This document shows positions 16,686 through 25,135 of a stretch of DNA of 64,000 nt, piece by piece. The stretch's first letter is position 1; every line of letters begins with the position of its first letter. Under the pieces are notes generated by a model. That model saw only the letters and a program-made list of their open reading frames with translations, made no database searches and was not told the DNA's origin. The position numbers were made by a program, and so were the translations under genes. Where the stretch lies: contig NZ_FWFU01000002.1 of assembly GCF_900172255.1 (NCBI RefSeq), positions 434,001 through 498,000 of the forward strand, in the 5' to 3' direction. The stretch is from Roseovarius halotolerans. GTDB lineage: Bacteria; Pseudomonadota; Alphaproteobacteria; Rhodobacterales; Rhodobacteraceae.

Positions 16686-17347
16686 TACTCGGCCAGCTTC
16701 TCGTCGATGATCGCGCTCAGCTCTGCGTAAGGCATGTTCGAGTATTTCTCGCCATTGATCACCAGCGAGGGGGTCGAATCGATATTGTCCGCATCGGCAT
16801 GTTGCTGGAACCATGCGACAAGGGTCTTGGCCTTGTCCTGATCCGCGAGGCAGGCATCGACCTGCGCGGCGTCAAGCCCCGCGACCTTGCCGATCTTGCG
16901 CAGGCGTTCGGCGATGCCGACGGCGTCGCCCGAGCCGATCCAGTCCTTCTGCTGGTCGTAGATCATCGAGATGATCCCGAAAAAGCGGTCCTTGCCGCCG
17001 CAGCGCGCGACCATCGAGGCCCAGAGGCCGAAGCGGTCGAAATAGACATCGCGGTGGATGAAGTTGATCTTGCCGCTGTCGATATAGTTCGCCTTGAGCT
17101 GCTTGAACTGGTTGGCGTGGAAGTCGGCGCAGTGCGGACAGGTGAAGGAAGCGTATTCGATCACCGTGACCGGCGCGTCGGGATTGCCGAGATTCATCTC
17201 GACGATAGAGGAGGTGTCGACATCGGCGTCCTGCGCATTGGCGGCGAAGGGCAGGTCGGGCGCCTTGGCGGAACCTGCGGTGAGCCAGTAGGCGCCACCG
17301 GCGACAAGAACAAGGCAGAGGGCCGCGATTGCGGTCAGTCGGGTCAT
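16685..17347 (-). CDS. DsbA family thioredoxin-fold protein, exported
   Basis: 220 residues. TRLTAIAALCLVLVAGGAYWL is a signal peptide or N-terminal anchor, so the protein acts in the periplasm. IEYASFTCPHCADFH contains the CPHC redox site, and STPSLVINGEKY the cis-proline loop (Thr-Pro). It probably forms or isomerises disulfides in exported proteins, like the Com1/DsbA-type proteins of other alphaproteobacteria. The ATG at 17347 has AGGGGA 6 bases upstream; a longer frame to 17449 would hide the signal peptide. It is 20 bases from the DciA-like gene, so the two may be cotranscribed. Confidence 0.88.
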   Translation of the reverse strand: MTRLTAIAALCLVLVAGGAYWLTAGSAKAPDLPFAANAQDADVDTSSIVEMNLGNPDAPVTVIEYASFTCPHCADFHANQFKQLKANYIDSGKINFIHRDVYFDRFGLWASMVARCGGKDRFFGIISMIYDQQKDWIGSGDAVGIAERLRKIGKVAGLDAAQVDACLADQDKAKTLVAWFQQHADADNIDSTPSLVINGEKYSNMPYAELSAIIDEKLAE

Positions 17348-17366
17348 GGTGATCCCCTTTTGAGTG

Positions 17367-17876
17367 TCAGCGTTTCGTCTTGGATAGAACGTTCCGCCCG
17401 AGGGCTTCAAGCGCCGTTCTGAGGCCCGTGTCGCCGATCGGGGCGACAAGCGAATGCGCGCGGGTCTGCGTTTCGGGGTCGGGCGCGGGCGGCGCGGCGG
17501 ATTTCGGGCGGTGGTCGAAGCTGGCCTGGCCTTCGGAAAATCCGGTGGGCGCGGTCTGCGTCACACGGATGCGGGAGATGGCGTTGTAGCCGTAAACCGT
17601 GTTCACCTTGTCGCGCAGGGTCTGTTTCTGCATTTCCAGCATCGGCGCCTGGGCGCCGGTGGTCAGCACGGTCAGCACCGCGCCAAGCCCCTGCCGCCCG
17701 TAGGATATGTTGACGGGCCGGGCGATGGCGGCGATATCGTCGCCGACGATTTCGGGCCAATGGGTGAGAAGGCGCGATTGCGCGAAGCCACGCGATTCAG
17801 AGGCGCGGCGCACCCGGCCCTGCACAAGCTGGGCGGTGCGCTTGAAACCCCGTGTGGTGCTTTCGCGCTTTGGCAT
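17367..17876 (-). CDS. DUF721 / DciA-like protein
   Basis: 169 residues. The N-terminal half (RGFAQSRLLTHWPEIVGDDIA and later LRDKVNTVYGYNAISRIRVT) is the DUF721 domain. In bacteria without DnaC or DnaI, DUF721 proteins of the DciA type help load the DnaB helicase, but alphaproteobacterial members are not all proven loaders. The C-terminal third is proline- and alanine-rich and probably disordered. It is divergent from mutY, with an 81-base intergenic region. Confidence 0.75.
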   Translation of the reverse strand: MPKRESTTRGFKRTAQLVQGRVRRASESRGFAQSRLLTHWPEIVGDDIAAIARPVNISYGRQGLGAVLTVLTTGAQAPMLEMQKQTLRDKVNTVYGYNAISRIRVTQTAPTGFSEGQASFDHRPKSAAPPAPDPETQTRAHSLVAPIGDTGLRTALEALGRNVLSKTKR

Positions 17877-17957
17877 GGTGGCATCCTCGAATTGGCGCCT
17901 ATCTTAGGGCATGTGGCGGGCCATGCCAGAGCGAAAACCGTCCGAGGGGGATAAAGA

Positions 17958-19019
17958 ATGTGTGAGCAGGCCGGGGCGGCGGAGATCCTGGAATGGTATG
18001 ACAGGCATGCACGCGACCTGCCCTGGCGGGTGGGGCCGGGCGCGCGTGCGGCCGGTGTGCGGCCCGACCCGTATCGCGTGTGGTTGTCCGAGGTGATGCT
18101 GCAACAGACCACCGTGGCCGCCGTGATCGGATATTTCGAGAGGTTCACCGCGCTTTGGCCCGATGTGCGGGCCCTGGCGGATGCGCCCGAGGCGCAGGTG
18201 ATGGGGGAATGGGCGGGGCTTGGATATTACGCGCGCGCCCGCAACCTCGTGAAATGCGCCCGCGTGGTGGCGCATGAGCTGGGCGGGGTGTTCCCGCAGG
18301 AGCGCGCAGCGCTGGAGGGTTTGCCGGGGATCGGCCCCTATACGGGGGCGGCGATCGCGGCGATCGCCTTTGATGCGCCCGAGGTGGTGGTGGATGGCAA
18401 TGTGGAACGGGTGATGGCGCGGGTGCACGACATCCGCACGCCGCTGCCCGCCGCCAAGCCCGAGATCAGGGCGGCCGCGGCGGCGATGACGCCCGAGGCG
18501 CGGCCTGGCTGCTATGCGCAGGCGGTGATGGATCTGGGGGCGACGATCTGCACCCCGCGCACGCCGGCCTGCGGGATCTGTCCCTGGCGCGCGCCCTGTG
18601 CGGCCCGCGCGGCCGGGGTGCAGGGGGACCTGCCGCGCAAGGCGGCAAAGAAGCCAAGGCCGGTGCGCCACGGGATCGCCTATGTGGCGCGGCGGGCGGA
18701 TGGAGCGTTGCTGCTGGAGCGGCGGCCCGACAAGGGGTTGCTCGGGGGGATGCTGGGCTGGCCGGGAAGCGAGTGGAACGACGCGCCCGAACCCGCGCCG
18801 CCGCTGGACGCGGACTGGCAGGAGCTGCCCGAGGAGGCGCGCCATGTGTTCACCCATTTCGAGCTGCGGCTGAAGGTCTGCGTGGCGGATGTGCCCGAGG
18901 GGCGGACGGCGGTGCGCGGCGAATTCCACCCGGCTGCGGCGTTTCGCCCCTCGGATCTGCCGACGGTGATGCGCAAGGTATTTGACCTTGCCCGAGGAAG
19001 GTTGGAGAATGCGCGCTGA
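17958..19019 (+). CDS. mutY: A/G-specific adenine DNA glycosylase
   Basis: 353 residues. It removes adenine mispaired with 8-oxoguanine. WLSEVMLQQTTVAAV contains the catalytic Glu, LEGLPGIGPYTGAAI is the helix-hairpin-helix motif, VVDGNVERVMARV holds the catalytic Asp, and CTPRTPACGICPWRAPC has the four iron-sulfur ligands (C-x6-C-x2-C-x5-C). A C-terminal NUDIX-like domain (about 225-345) reads the 8-oxoG strand. The ATG at 17958 has AGGGGGA upstream. alkB follows 42 bases later on the same strand. Confidence 0.96.
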   Translation: MCEQAGAAEILEWYDRHARDLPWRVGPGARAAGVRPDPYRVWLSEVMLQQTTVAAVIGYFERFTALWPDVRALADAPEAQVMGEWAGLGYYARARNLVKCARVVAHELGGVFPQERAALEGLPGIGPYTGAAIAAIAFDAPEVVVDGNVERVMARVHDIRTPLPAAKPEIRAAAAAMTPEARPGCYAQAVMDLGATICTPRTPACGICPWRAPCAARAAGVQGDLPRKAAKKPRPVRHGIAYVARRADGALLLERRPDKGLLGGMLGWPGSEWNDAPEPAPPLDADWQELPEEARHVFTHFELRLKVCVADVPEGRTAVRGEFHPAAAFRPSDLPTVMRKVFDLARGRLENAR

Positions 19020-19061
19020 AACGTGCGCCAGATGTGTCAATGCCTCACGGGAGACCAGTGC

Positions 19062-20210
19062 ATGATTCCGTCCGATCAAGTTGCCAAGTTCCGCAATGCC
19101 GCGCCGTTCTGGATGTCGCTGATCCTTGTGCCCGTGGCGATCTTCGCCGCGCTCTACGGGGGCTGGACGGTGATCCTGTTGCCGGTGGTTACGTGGTACC
19201 TGTTCTCGATCCTCGATGCGTTCCTGGGGCTGAACCTGGAGAATGCGGACCTCGAGACCGGCGAGGACCAGTTGAGCTGGTACAAGGCGATCACGATCAT
19301 CTGGGCGCCGGTGCAGTTCGCGCTGCTGTTCTGGATGATCTGGTATGTGACCGGGCCGGGGGATGCGCATCTGTCGCCGCTGGAAACCATCGTGCTGTTC
19401 TTCGGCGTCGGGGTGATCACCGGGACGGTCGGGATCGTCTACAGCCACGAACTGATGCATCAGAAGGACCGGGGCGAGCGGTTCCTGGGCGATGCGCTGC
19501 TGTCGATGGTGCTCTATTCGCATTTCCGTTCGGAACATCTGAGGGTGCATCATCCCTATGTGGGCACCTCCCGCGATGCGGTGACGGCGCGCTATAACGA
19601 GGGGTTCCACCGCTATTTCCTGCGTGTGCTGCGCGAGTCGCCGATCTCGGCGTTCCGCTCGGAAAAGGCGATGCTGGCGCGCAAGGGCAAGCATTGGAGC
19701 GCGCCTGAAAACCCGTTCTGGCGCTACCTGGGCCTGCAGGCCTTCATGCTGCTGCTGGCGCTGCTGGTGGGGGGCTGGACGGGGCTGCTGCTGTTCCTGT
19801 GGCAGGCGGGCGCTGCGATCTGGCAGCTTGAGCTGGTCAATTACGTCGAGCATTACGCGCTGACGCGCAAGCATCTGGGGGATGGCAAATACGAGCATGT
19901 CAAACCGCATCACAGCTGGAACGCGGCGCATAAGGCGTCGAACTGGCTGCTGATCAACCTGCAGCGCCACTCGGACCACCATTACAAGCCCGACCGCCGC
20001 TTTCCGCTGTTGCAGAACTATGACGAGAGCGAAGCCCCGCAACTGCCCTATGGCTATCCGATCATGACGATGGCGGCGATGATCCCGCCGGTCTGGCGGC
20101 GGGTGATGAACCCGAGGGTGCGCGAGTGGCGCAAGACCTATTATCCCGAGATCACCGACTGGGCACCCTATAACAAGGCGCGGCTGCCGATGCCGCGCGG
20201 GTCGGCGTGA
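19062..20210 (+). CDS. alkB: AlkB-type alkane 1-monooxygenase (membrane di-iron)
   Basis: 382 residues. It hydroxylates the terminal carbon of n-alkanes in the inner membrane. The histidine motifs are present: YSHELMHQ, SEHLRVHHPYVG, NYVEHYAL and LQRHSDHHYKPDRRF. At least five hydrophobic segments are visible (for example WMSLILVPVAIFAALYGGW and AFMLLLALLVGGWTGLLLFL). The ATG at 19062 has GGGAGA 9 bases upstream; an earlier in-frame start at 19023 adds a Cys-rich stretch without hydrophobic character. No rubredoxin or rubredoxin reductase gene, needed to deliver electrons, lies in the window. Related fatty-acid hydroxylase activity is possible. Confidence 0.9.
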   Translation: MIPSDQVAKFRNAAPFWMSLILVPVAIFAALYGGWTVILLPVVTWYLFSILDAFLGLNLENADLETGEDQLSWYKAITIIWAPVQFALLFWMIWYVTGPGDAHLSPLETIVLFFGVGVITGTVGIVYSHELMHQKDRGERFLGDALLSMVLYSHFRSEHLRVHHPYVGTSRDAVTARYNEGFHRYFLRVLRESPISAFRSEKAMLARKGKHWSAPENPFWRYLGLQAFMLLLALLVGGWTGLLLFLWQAGAAIWQLELVNYVEHYALTRKHLGDGKYEHVKPHHSWNAAHKASNWLLINLQRHSDHHYKPDRRFPLLQNYDESEAPQLPYGYPIMTMAAMIPPVWRRVMNPRVREWRKTYYPEITDWAPYNKARLPMPRGSA

Positions 20211-20271
20211 GCAACGCGGGCGCGCGACGCGGCCTTGCCTTGGACACGCGCGGGGGCTAAGCCCATGCGCC

Positions 20272-21093
20272 ATGAGCGATGCATCCAGATCCCACGGCCG
20301 CAAATCCATCCGCGCCAGCCTGCAGCCGCAGGAGCTGATGGACCACAACCCGCGCCTTGCGCGGGCGTGGCGCGCGCAGGTGATCACCCTGTTTCCGCAG
20401 GCCTTTCCCGGTGTGCTGGGCGAAAGCCTGACCGGGAGGGCGCTGAAGGACGGGCTGTGGCAGCTTGAAACGACCGATCTGCGCCAGTTCGGCGAAGGCC
20501 GGCACCGCAATGTCGACGACACGCCCGCAGGCGGCGGCGCGGGCATGGTGCTGCGCCCCGACGTGATGGGGCGCGCGATCGAGAAGGCGATGAGCGAGGC
20601 ACCCGAGGGCGCGCCGATCCTGTATCTGAGCCCGCGCGGGCGGCGGTTCGATCAGGCGATGGCGCAGCGCCTTTCCGAGGCCCCCGGCGTCACGCTGATC
20701 TGCGGGCGTTTCGAGGGCATGGACGAACGCGTGATCGAACATTACGGCATCGAGGAGGTCTCATTGGGCGATTTCGTCCTTACGGGGGGCGAGATCGCCG
20801 CTCAGGCCTTGATTGATGCGACAGTCCGACTTATACCGCGCGTGCTTGGGAATCAGGCATCGACGGAAGAGGAGTCCTTTTCCGAAGGTCTGCTTGAACA
20901 TCCCCAGTATACGCGACCAGCCGTCTGGAAGGGCCTGCCGATCCCCGAGATTCTTCTTTCGGGTCATCACGGGCATATCACCTCCTGGCGGCGCGCAATG
21001 GCCGAAAGGCTGACAAAGGAACGACGACCTGATCTCTGGCGGGCTTATCGTGATACACATGGTAGGGACCCGGACGAAGACCGAGAGCTCTGA
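20272..21093 (+). CDS. trmD: tRNA (guanine37-N1)-methyltransferase
   Basis: 273 residues. It methylates G37 next to the anticodon to prevent frameshifting. LYLSPRGRRFDQAMAQ, LICGRFEGMDERVIEHY and SLGDFVLTGGEIAAQALID form the deep trefoil-knot SAM site; the C-terminal domain follows. The first about 35 residues (with DHNPRLARAWRAQVITLFP) extend beyond the usual start near VITLFP. The gene precedes rplS and rpmE as in the standard rpsP-rimM-trmD-rplS order, but rpsP and rimM are not upstream here; alkB is. Confidence 0.95.
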   Translation: MSDASRSHGRKSIRASLQPQELMDHNPRLARAWRAQVITLFPQAFPGVLGESLTGRALKDGLWQLETTDLRQFGEGRHRNVDDTPAGGGAGMVLRPDVMGRAIEKAMSEAPEGAPILYLSPRGRRFDQAMAQRLSEAPGVTLICGRFEGMDERVIEHYGIEEVSLGDFVLTGGEIAAQALIDATVRLIPRVLGNQASTEEESFSEGLLEHPQYTRPAVWKGLPIPEILLSGHHGHITSWRRAMAERLTKERRPDLWRAYRDTHGRDPDEDREL

Positions 21094-21144
21094 GGCGGCA
21101 CCAAACTTTGCGGATAAAACCGCAAGCAGATAGGAGACATGGCG

Positions 21145-21531
21145 ATGGACCTGATCGCTCAACTGGATGCCGAGCAAATCGCAGAGCTTGGCAAGACCAT
21201 CCCGGATTTCAAGGCCGGTGACACGATCCGTGTCGGTTACAAAGTCACGGAAGGCACACGTTCGCGCGTGCAGAACTTTGAAGGCGTCTGCATCAGCCGC
21301 AAGAACGGCGCCGGCATCGCCGGCAGCTTTACCGTGCGCAAGATTTCCTTCGGTGAAGGCGTGGAACGCGTGTTCCCGCTCTATTCGACGAATATCGACA
21401 GCATCGAGGTGGTGCGCCGTGGCCGCGTCCGCCGTGCCAAGCTGTATTACCTGCGCTCGCGCCGGGGCAAGTCGGCCCGGATCGCCGAGGACAGCACTTA
21501 CAAGCCCAAGAAAACCGACAAGTCGGCATAA
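21145..21531 (+). CDS. rplS: 50S ribosomal protein L19
   Basis: 128 residues. L19 sits at the 30S-50S interface. [52 protein letters not shown] and [19 protein letters not shown] are the family signature. The ATG at 21145 ([11 protein letters not shown]) is chosen because it matches other alphaproteobacterial L19 starts and has AGGAG about 8 bases upstream; an ATG two codons earlier (21139) is too close to that site. It is followed by rpmE after 11 bases. Confidence 0.96.
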   Translation: MDLIAQLDAEQIAELGKTIPDFKAGDTIRVGYKVTEGTRSRVQNFEGVCISRKNGAGIAGSFTVRKISFGEGVERVFPLYSTNIDSIEVVRRGRVRRAKLYYLRSRRGKSARIAEDSTYKPKKTDKSA

Positions 21532-21542
21532 GGAGTGGCACG

Positions 21543-21764
21543 ATGAAAAACGACATCCATCCCGATTATCACCTCATCGACGTCAAGCTGACCGATGGCA
21601 CCGTTGTGCAGATGCGCTCGACCTATGGCGCGGAAGGCGACACCCTGTCGCTGGACATCGACCCGTCGGTACACCCGGCCTGGACGGGCGGCACCTCGCG
21701 CCTGATGGACACCGGCGGCCGCGTGTCGAAGTTCAAGAACAAGTATTCGGGCCTCGGCTTCTGA
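21543..21764 (+). CDS. rpmE: 50S ribosomal protein L31, zinc-free form
   Basis: 73 residues, AAGGAG 7 bases before the ATG. It begins [19 protein letters not shown] and ends [15 protein letters not shown]. No cysteine is present, so this is the C-minus form that does not bind zinc. It closes the trmD-rplS-rpmE unit and is followed by a strong terminator. Confidence 0.95.
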   Translation: MKNDIHPDYHLIDVKLTDGTVVQMRSTYGAEGDTLSLDIDPSVHPAWTGGTSRLMDTGGRVSKFKNKYSGLGF

Positions 21765-21790
21765 AGCCGGAGAATCCGTTGCAAGATCGG

Positions 21791-21820
21791 ACGCCGTCCC
21801 GCACCGGGACGGCGTTTTTC
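21791..21820 (+). terminator. Rho-independent terminator after rpmE
   Basis: ACGCCGTCCCG and CGGGACGGCGT form a perfect 11-bp stem around a 3-base loop, followed by a run of T. It starts 27 bases after the rpmE stop. Confidence 0.9.
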
Positions 21821-21967
21821 GTTCCGCGGGACAAAGGCGCGGCAGCTATGCCACAAGGGCCGCAACACGCGGCGGCGCGGCAACACAGTCTTTGCAAAAC
21901 CGTCCCTCGCGGATAGAGTGCGTTCAATCAAAAACGGCCCCGAGCAGGGACAGAGGAACCAGGACAC

Positions 21968-22777
21968 ATGGCCCATATCATCGTCGTCGGCAACGAGAAG
22001 GGCGGCGCAGGCAAATCCACCGTTTCGATGCATGTCGCCACGGCACTGGCACGGATGGGCCACAAGGTCAGCGCGCTGGACCTGGACCTGCGCCAGAAGA
22101 CATTCGGCAGCTATGCGGCGAACCGCAAGCGGTTCCTGGAAAAGTCCGGCCTGTCCCTGCCCAGCCCCTATTACCACGATCTGCCCGAGGTCGATCAGGA
22201 CAGCCTGAAGCCCGGCGAGAACGTCTATGACCGGCGCCTGTCGGCGGCGGTGGCCGAGCTGGAGCCGGACAGCGATTTCATCGTGATCGACTGCCCCGGA
22301 TCGCATACGAGGCTGAGCCAGGTGGCGCACAGCCTGGCCGATACGCTGATTACGCCGCTCAATGACAGTTTCGTGGATTTCGACCTGTTGGCGCATGTGG
22401 ACAGCGACGGGAAGCGCATCCTTGGCCCCTCGGTCTATTCCGAGATGGTCTGGAATGCCCGCCAGCTGCGCGCCCAGGCGGGGCTGAAGCCGATCGACTG
22501 GGTCGTCGTGCGCAACCGGCTTGGGGCGCAGCAGATGGTCAACAAGAAGAAGATGGGCGATGCGCTGGACAATCTGGCGAAGCGCATCGGATTCCGCACC
22601 GCGCCGGGGTTCAACGAGCGGGTGATTTTCCGCGAGCTGTTTCCGAGGGGGCTGACCCTTCTGGATCTCAAGGACGTGGGCGTTAAGCAGCTCAACATCT
22701 CGAATGTCGCCGCCCGCCAGGAGCTGCGCGACCTGATCCGGGCGCTGAACCTGCCCGGTGTCGACGCGAGTTTCTGA
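21968..22777 (+). CDS. mipZ: Division-plane positioning ATPase MipZ
   Basis: 269 residues. MipZ is a ParA/MinD-type ATPase that forms a polar gradient in alphaproteobacteria and keeps FtsZ at midcell. VVGNEKGGAGKSTVSMH is the deviant Walker A loop with Lys11 and Lys16; LDLDLRQKTFGSY and FIVIDCPGSHTRLS are Walker A' and B. FNERVIFRELFPRGLTLLDL is a MipZ-type C-terminal segment. The ATG has AGGA just upstream. It is a single gene with its promoter in the 147 bases after the rpmE terminator, and mobB-mobA converge on it. Confidence 0.92.
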   Translation: MAHIIVVGNEKGGAGKSTVSMHVATALARMGHKVSALDLDLRQKTFGSYAANRKRFLEKSGLSLPSPYYHDLPEVDQDSLKPGENVYDRRLSAAVAELEPDSDFIVIDCPGSHTRLSQVAHSLADTLITPLNDSFVDFDLLAHVDSDGKRILGPSVYSEMVWNARQLRAQAGLKPIDWVVVRNRLGAQQMVNKKKMGDALDNLAKRIGFRTAPGFNERVIFRELFPRGLTLLDLKDVGVKQLNISNVAARQELRDLIRALNLPGVDASF

Positions 22778-22795
22778 ACAGGGATTAGGCGGCGC

Positions 22796-23287
22796 TTAAA
22801 GCCCGACCTCGGACAGGATGAAATCGGCGATTGCGCCGGTGTCGTCGAGGTCGAAGACCGGGCGGTCAAGCATCAGCGGCGTATCACTGGCCACCGCGCG
22901 GATGGTGGGATCGTCCGGCGCGATCAGGGGATTGCCGTTGATCGCGCGATGGGCCTCGATCTTGGGATGGGCATCGCGCTTGTAGCCTTCGATCAGGACC
23001 AGATCGACCGGCGACAGCCTGTCGAGCAGCGCGGCAAGCGGCGGCTCGGGCGTATCGCGCAATTCATGCATCAAGGCGAAGCGGTTGCGCGAGGCCAGAA
23101 GCACCTCGGTCGCCCCGGCGACGCGGTGGCGGTGGCTGTCCTTGCCGGGGTGGTCCACGTCGAAGGTGTGATGGGCGTGCTTGACGGTGGAGACGCTGAA
23201 GCCACGACCAGCGATCTCGGTGACGAGCCGTTCCATCAGCCCGGTCTTGCCCGCGTTCTTCCAGCCGACGACACCGTAGATATTCAT
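22796..23287 (-). CDS. mobB: Molybdopterin-guanine dinucleotide biosynthesis adaptor MobB
   Basis: 163 residues. YGVVGWKNAGKTGLMERLV is a P-loop for GTP; VKHAHHTFDVDHPGKDSHRHR and VDLVLIEGYKRDAHPKIEAH are the family motifs. MobB helps MobA and the transfer of molybdenum cofactor to target enzymes such as DMSO reductase-family proteins. Its ATG overlaps the mobA stop by 4 bases (ATGA), so the two are translationally coupled. Confidence 0.93.
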   Translation of the reverse strand: MNIYGVVGWKNAGKTGLMERLVTEIAGRGFSVSTVKHAHHTFDVDHPGKDSHRHRVAGATEVLLASRNRFALMHELRDTPEPPLAALLDRLSPVDLVLIEGYKRDAHPKIEAHRAINGNPLIAPDDPTIRAVASDTPLMLDRPVFDLDDTGAIADFILSEVGL

Positions 23288-23928
23288 GTGCCGGTCTCCG
23301 TCATGGCCTGTGCAAGGGCAAGGTCCTCGGGTGTGTTGACGTTGAAGAAGGGATCGCCCGGCGTATCGAACAGCGCCAGGCGGGCGTCATGGGTGTCGGC
23401 CCAGAGAGCCACCTTGCGCAGCCCGCCCGCAAGCGCCGCGCGCAGATCGTCGCGCAGCGCCACGGGCCAGAGCCCGAAGGTCGGGTGACGCAGGAGGCCC
23501 GAGCGGGTCATGGAGCGGGTGCTTTCGCCCTCGGGGCGGGGCGTGGCGGCCAGCGCGAGCGGATGGGTCATGCCCTCGGCGGCGAGCAGCAGGCGCGCGA
23601 CGAGATCGCAGGGAAAGAAGGGCGTGTCGGCAGCGACGGTGACGATGGTTTCGGCCCCCTGCCCCGCCGCCCAGTCGAGCCCGGCCAGGACACCCGCCAG
23701 TGGGCCGGGATGACCGGCGATGCTGTCGGGCAGGATTGGCAGGGCAAAGCGCGAAAGGCGCGCCGGATCGCCATTGGCATTGAGCGCCATGCCCGCCACC
23801 TGCGGTTCGAGCCGCTCGATCACATGATCGAGGATGGTCTGCCCGCCAAGGGGCAGAAGCCCCTTGTCGCCGCCGCCCATGCGGCTGGCCCGCCCACCGG
23901 CCAGGATCACACCAGGCGGCTGGATCAT
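23284..23928 (-). CDS. mobA: Molybdenum cofactor guanylyltransferase MobA
   Basis: 214 residues. It adds GMP to molybdopterin to give the MGD cofactor. VILAGGRASRMGGGDKGLLP is the nucleotide-binding loop; VTVAADTPFFPCDLVARLL holds the metal-binding Asp. HPTFGLWPVALRDDLRAAL and FFNVNTPEDLALA are conserved. It is the first gene of mobA-mobB. The 124 bases upstream, shared with divergent azlC, hold no recognisable gene or promoter. Confidence 0.93.
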   Translation of the reverse strand: MIQPPGVILAGGRASRMGGGDKGLLPLGGQTILDHVIERLEPQVAGMALNANGDPARLSRFALPILPDSIAGHPGPLAGVLAGLDWAAGQGAETIVTVAADTPFFPCDLVARLLLAAEGMTHPLALAATPRPEGESTRSMTRSGLLRHPTFGLWPVALRDDLRAALAGGLRKVALWADTHDARLALFDTPGDPFFNVNTPEDLALAQAMTETGT

Positions 23929-24052
23929 GCGCGGCCACGCATGGCCCGGCGGCCCGACGGATCGGGCGCGATCATGTCGCCGGATCTCGTCAATTGCATC
24001 TCCCTTGGGTTCGGTCTAGGCGGGTGTCATGCGGGCAATCTAGGACGTAGAC

Positions 24053-24775
24053 GTGGCGACGGAAACCTCGAAATCCATCTTCTGGCAGGGTGTGCGGGAC
24101 GGCTCGCCCTTCATCCTCGTGATCGTGCCGTTCTCGACCCTGTTCGGGGTGGTGGCGACCGAGGCGGGGCTCAATGTGTTCGAGACGGTGGCGTTCTCGT
24201 TCCTGGTGATCGCGGGGGCGGCGCAGTTCACGGCGATCGAGCTGATGCGCAACGATGCCCCGACCCTGATCGTGATGGTCTCGGCGCTGGCGGTCAATCT
24301 TCGCATGGCGATGTATTCGGCCTCGCTGACGCCCTATCTGGGCGAGGCGACATTGGCGCAGCGGGCCTGGGCGGCCTATTTCACAGTCGATCAGACCTAT
24401 GCCTGTTCGGTGCTGAAATTCGACGAGCGGCGCGACTGGACCATCGGGCAGCGGCTGACCTATTTCTTCGGGGTGGCGGCACCGATCTGCCCGCCCTGGT
24501 ACCTGTTCACCGGGGTCGGCGCGATGATCGGCACGGCCATTCCCGAGGGGCTGGCGCTGGATTTCGCGATTCCGATCACATTCCTTGCGCTGATCGGGCC
24601 GATGATGCGCACCCGCGCCCATGTGGCGGCGGGCTTCGTTTCGGTTCTGAGCGCGCTGGTTTTCGCGTTCCTGCCGTTCAACCTTGGCCTGCTGGTGGCG
24701 GGGGTGCTGGGCATGATGACGGGCGCGCAGGTCGAGCTGATCGACAAGCGCAGGGCGGAAAGGCGCGCGGCATGA
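24053..24775 (+). CDS. azlC: AzlC family branched-chain amino acid exporter subunit
   Basis: 240 residues with about five hydrophobic segments (FILVIVPFSTLFGVV, FLVIAGAAQFTAIELM, LIVMVSALAVNLRMAMYS, and a C-terminal pair). LAVNLRMAMYSASL and FTVDQTYA are AzlC hallmarks. AzlC forms the large subunit of an exporter of branched-chain amino acids with AzlD. The start is GTG at 24053, with AGGA 7 bases upstream. The azlD ATG overlaps the stop by 4 bases. Confidence 0.88.
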   Translation: MATETSKSIFWQGVRDGSPFILVIVPFSTLFGVVATEAGLNVFETVAFSFLVIAGAAQFTAIELMRNDAPTLIVMVSALAVNLRMAMYSASLTPYLGEATLAQRAWAAYFTVDQTYACSVLKFDERRDWTIGQRLTYFFGVAAPICPPWYLFTGVGAMIGTAIPEGLALDFAIPITFLALIGPMMRTRAHVAAGFVSVLSALVFAFLPFNLGLLVAGVLGMMTGAQVELIDKRRAERRAA

Positions 24776-25098
24776 TCGACAAGGGCGAATTGTGGCTGGT
24801 GATGATCGTGCTGGGGCTGGGCAGTTTCGGGCTGCGCTTCGTGTTCACCGGGTTGATCGGGGACCGGCCCTTGCCCTCCTGGATCCTGCGGCACCTGCGC
24901 TATACGGCGGTGGCGGTCCTGCCGGGGCTGGTGGCACCGCTGGTGGTCTGGCCGCAGGCGACAGGCGGCGCGCCCGATGCGCCGCGCCTTGCGGCAGCGC
25001 TGGTCACCATCACCGCGGGCGTTCTGACGCGCAACATGCTGCTGGCGATCTTTCTGGGCGCATCCACGCTTTATGGCGGGCTTTACCTGCTGGGATAG
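24772..25098 (+). CDS. azlD: AzlD family exporter small subunit
   Basis: 108 residues with four hydrophobic segments. It begins MIDKGELWLVMIVLGLGSF and contains the conserved RFVFTGLIGDRPLPSWI and LRYTAVAVLPGLVAPL; the C-terminal TRNMLLAIFLGASTLYG is also conserved. It starts at the ATG overlapping the azlC stop (ATGA), so the two subunits are coupled. The frame is open far upstream only because it runs through azlC out of phase. Confidence 0.88.
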   Translation: MIDKGELWLVMIVLGLGSFGLRFVFTGLIGDRPLPSWILRHLRYTAVAVLPGLVAPLVVWPQATGGAPDAPRLAAALVTITAGVLTRNMLLAIFLGASTLYGGLYLLG

Positions 25099-25135
25099 GG
25101 CCGAAGCGTTGACCGGGGCCGCGCGGGCCGGGAGA

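Noticed and set aside
17904-20546. 880-codon open frame on the minus strand over mutY and alkB
   Set aside because: Low-complexity Arg/His/Pro-rich translation, antisense to two genes with clear catalytic motifs.
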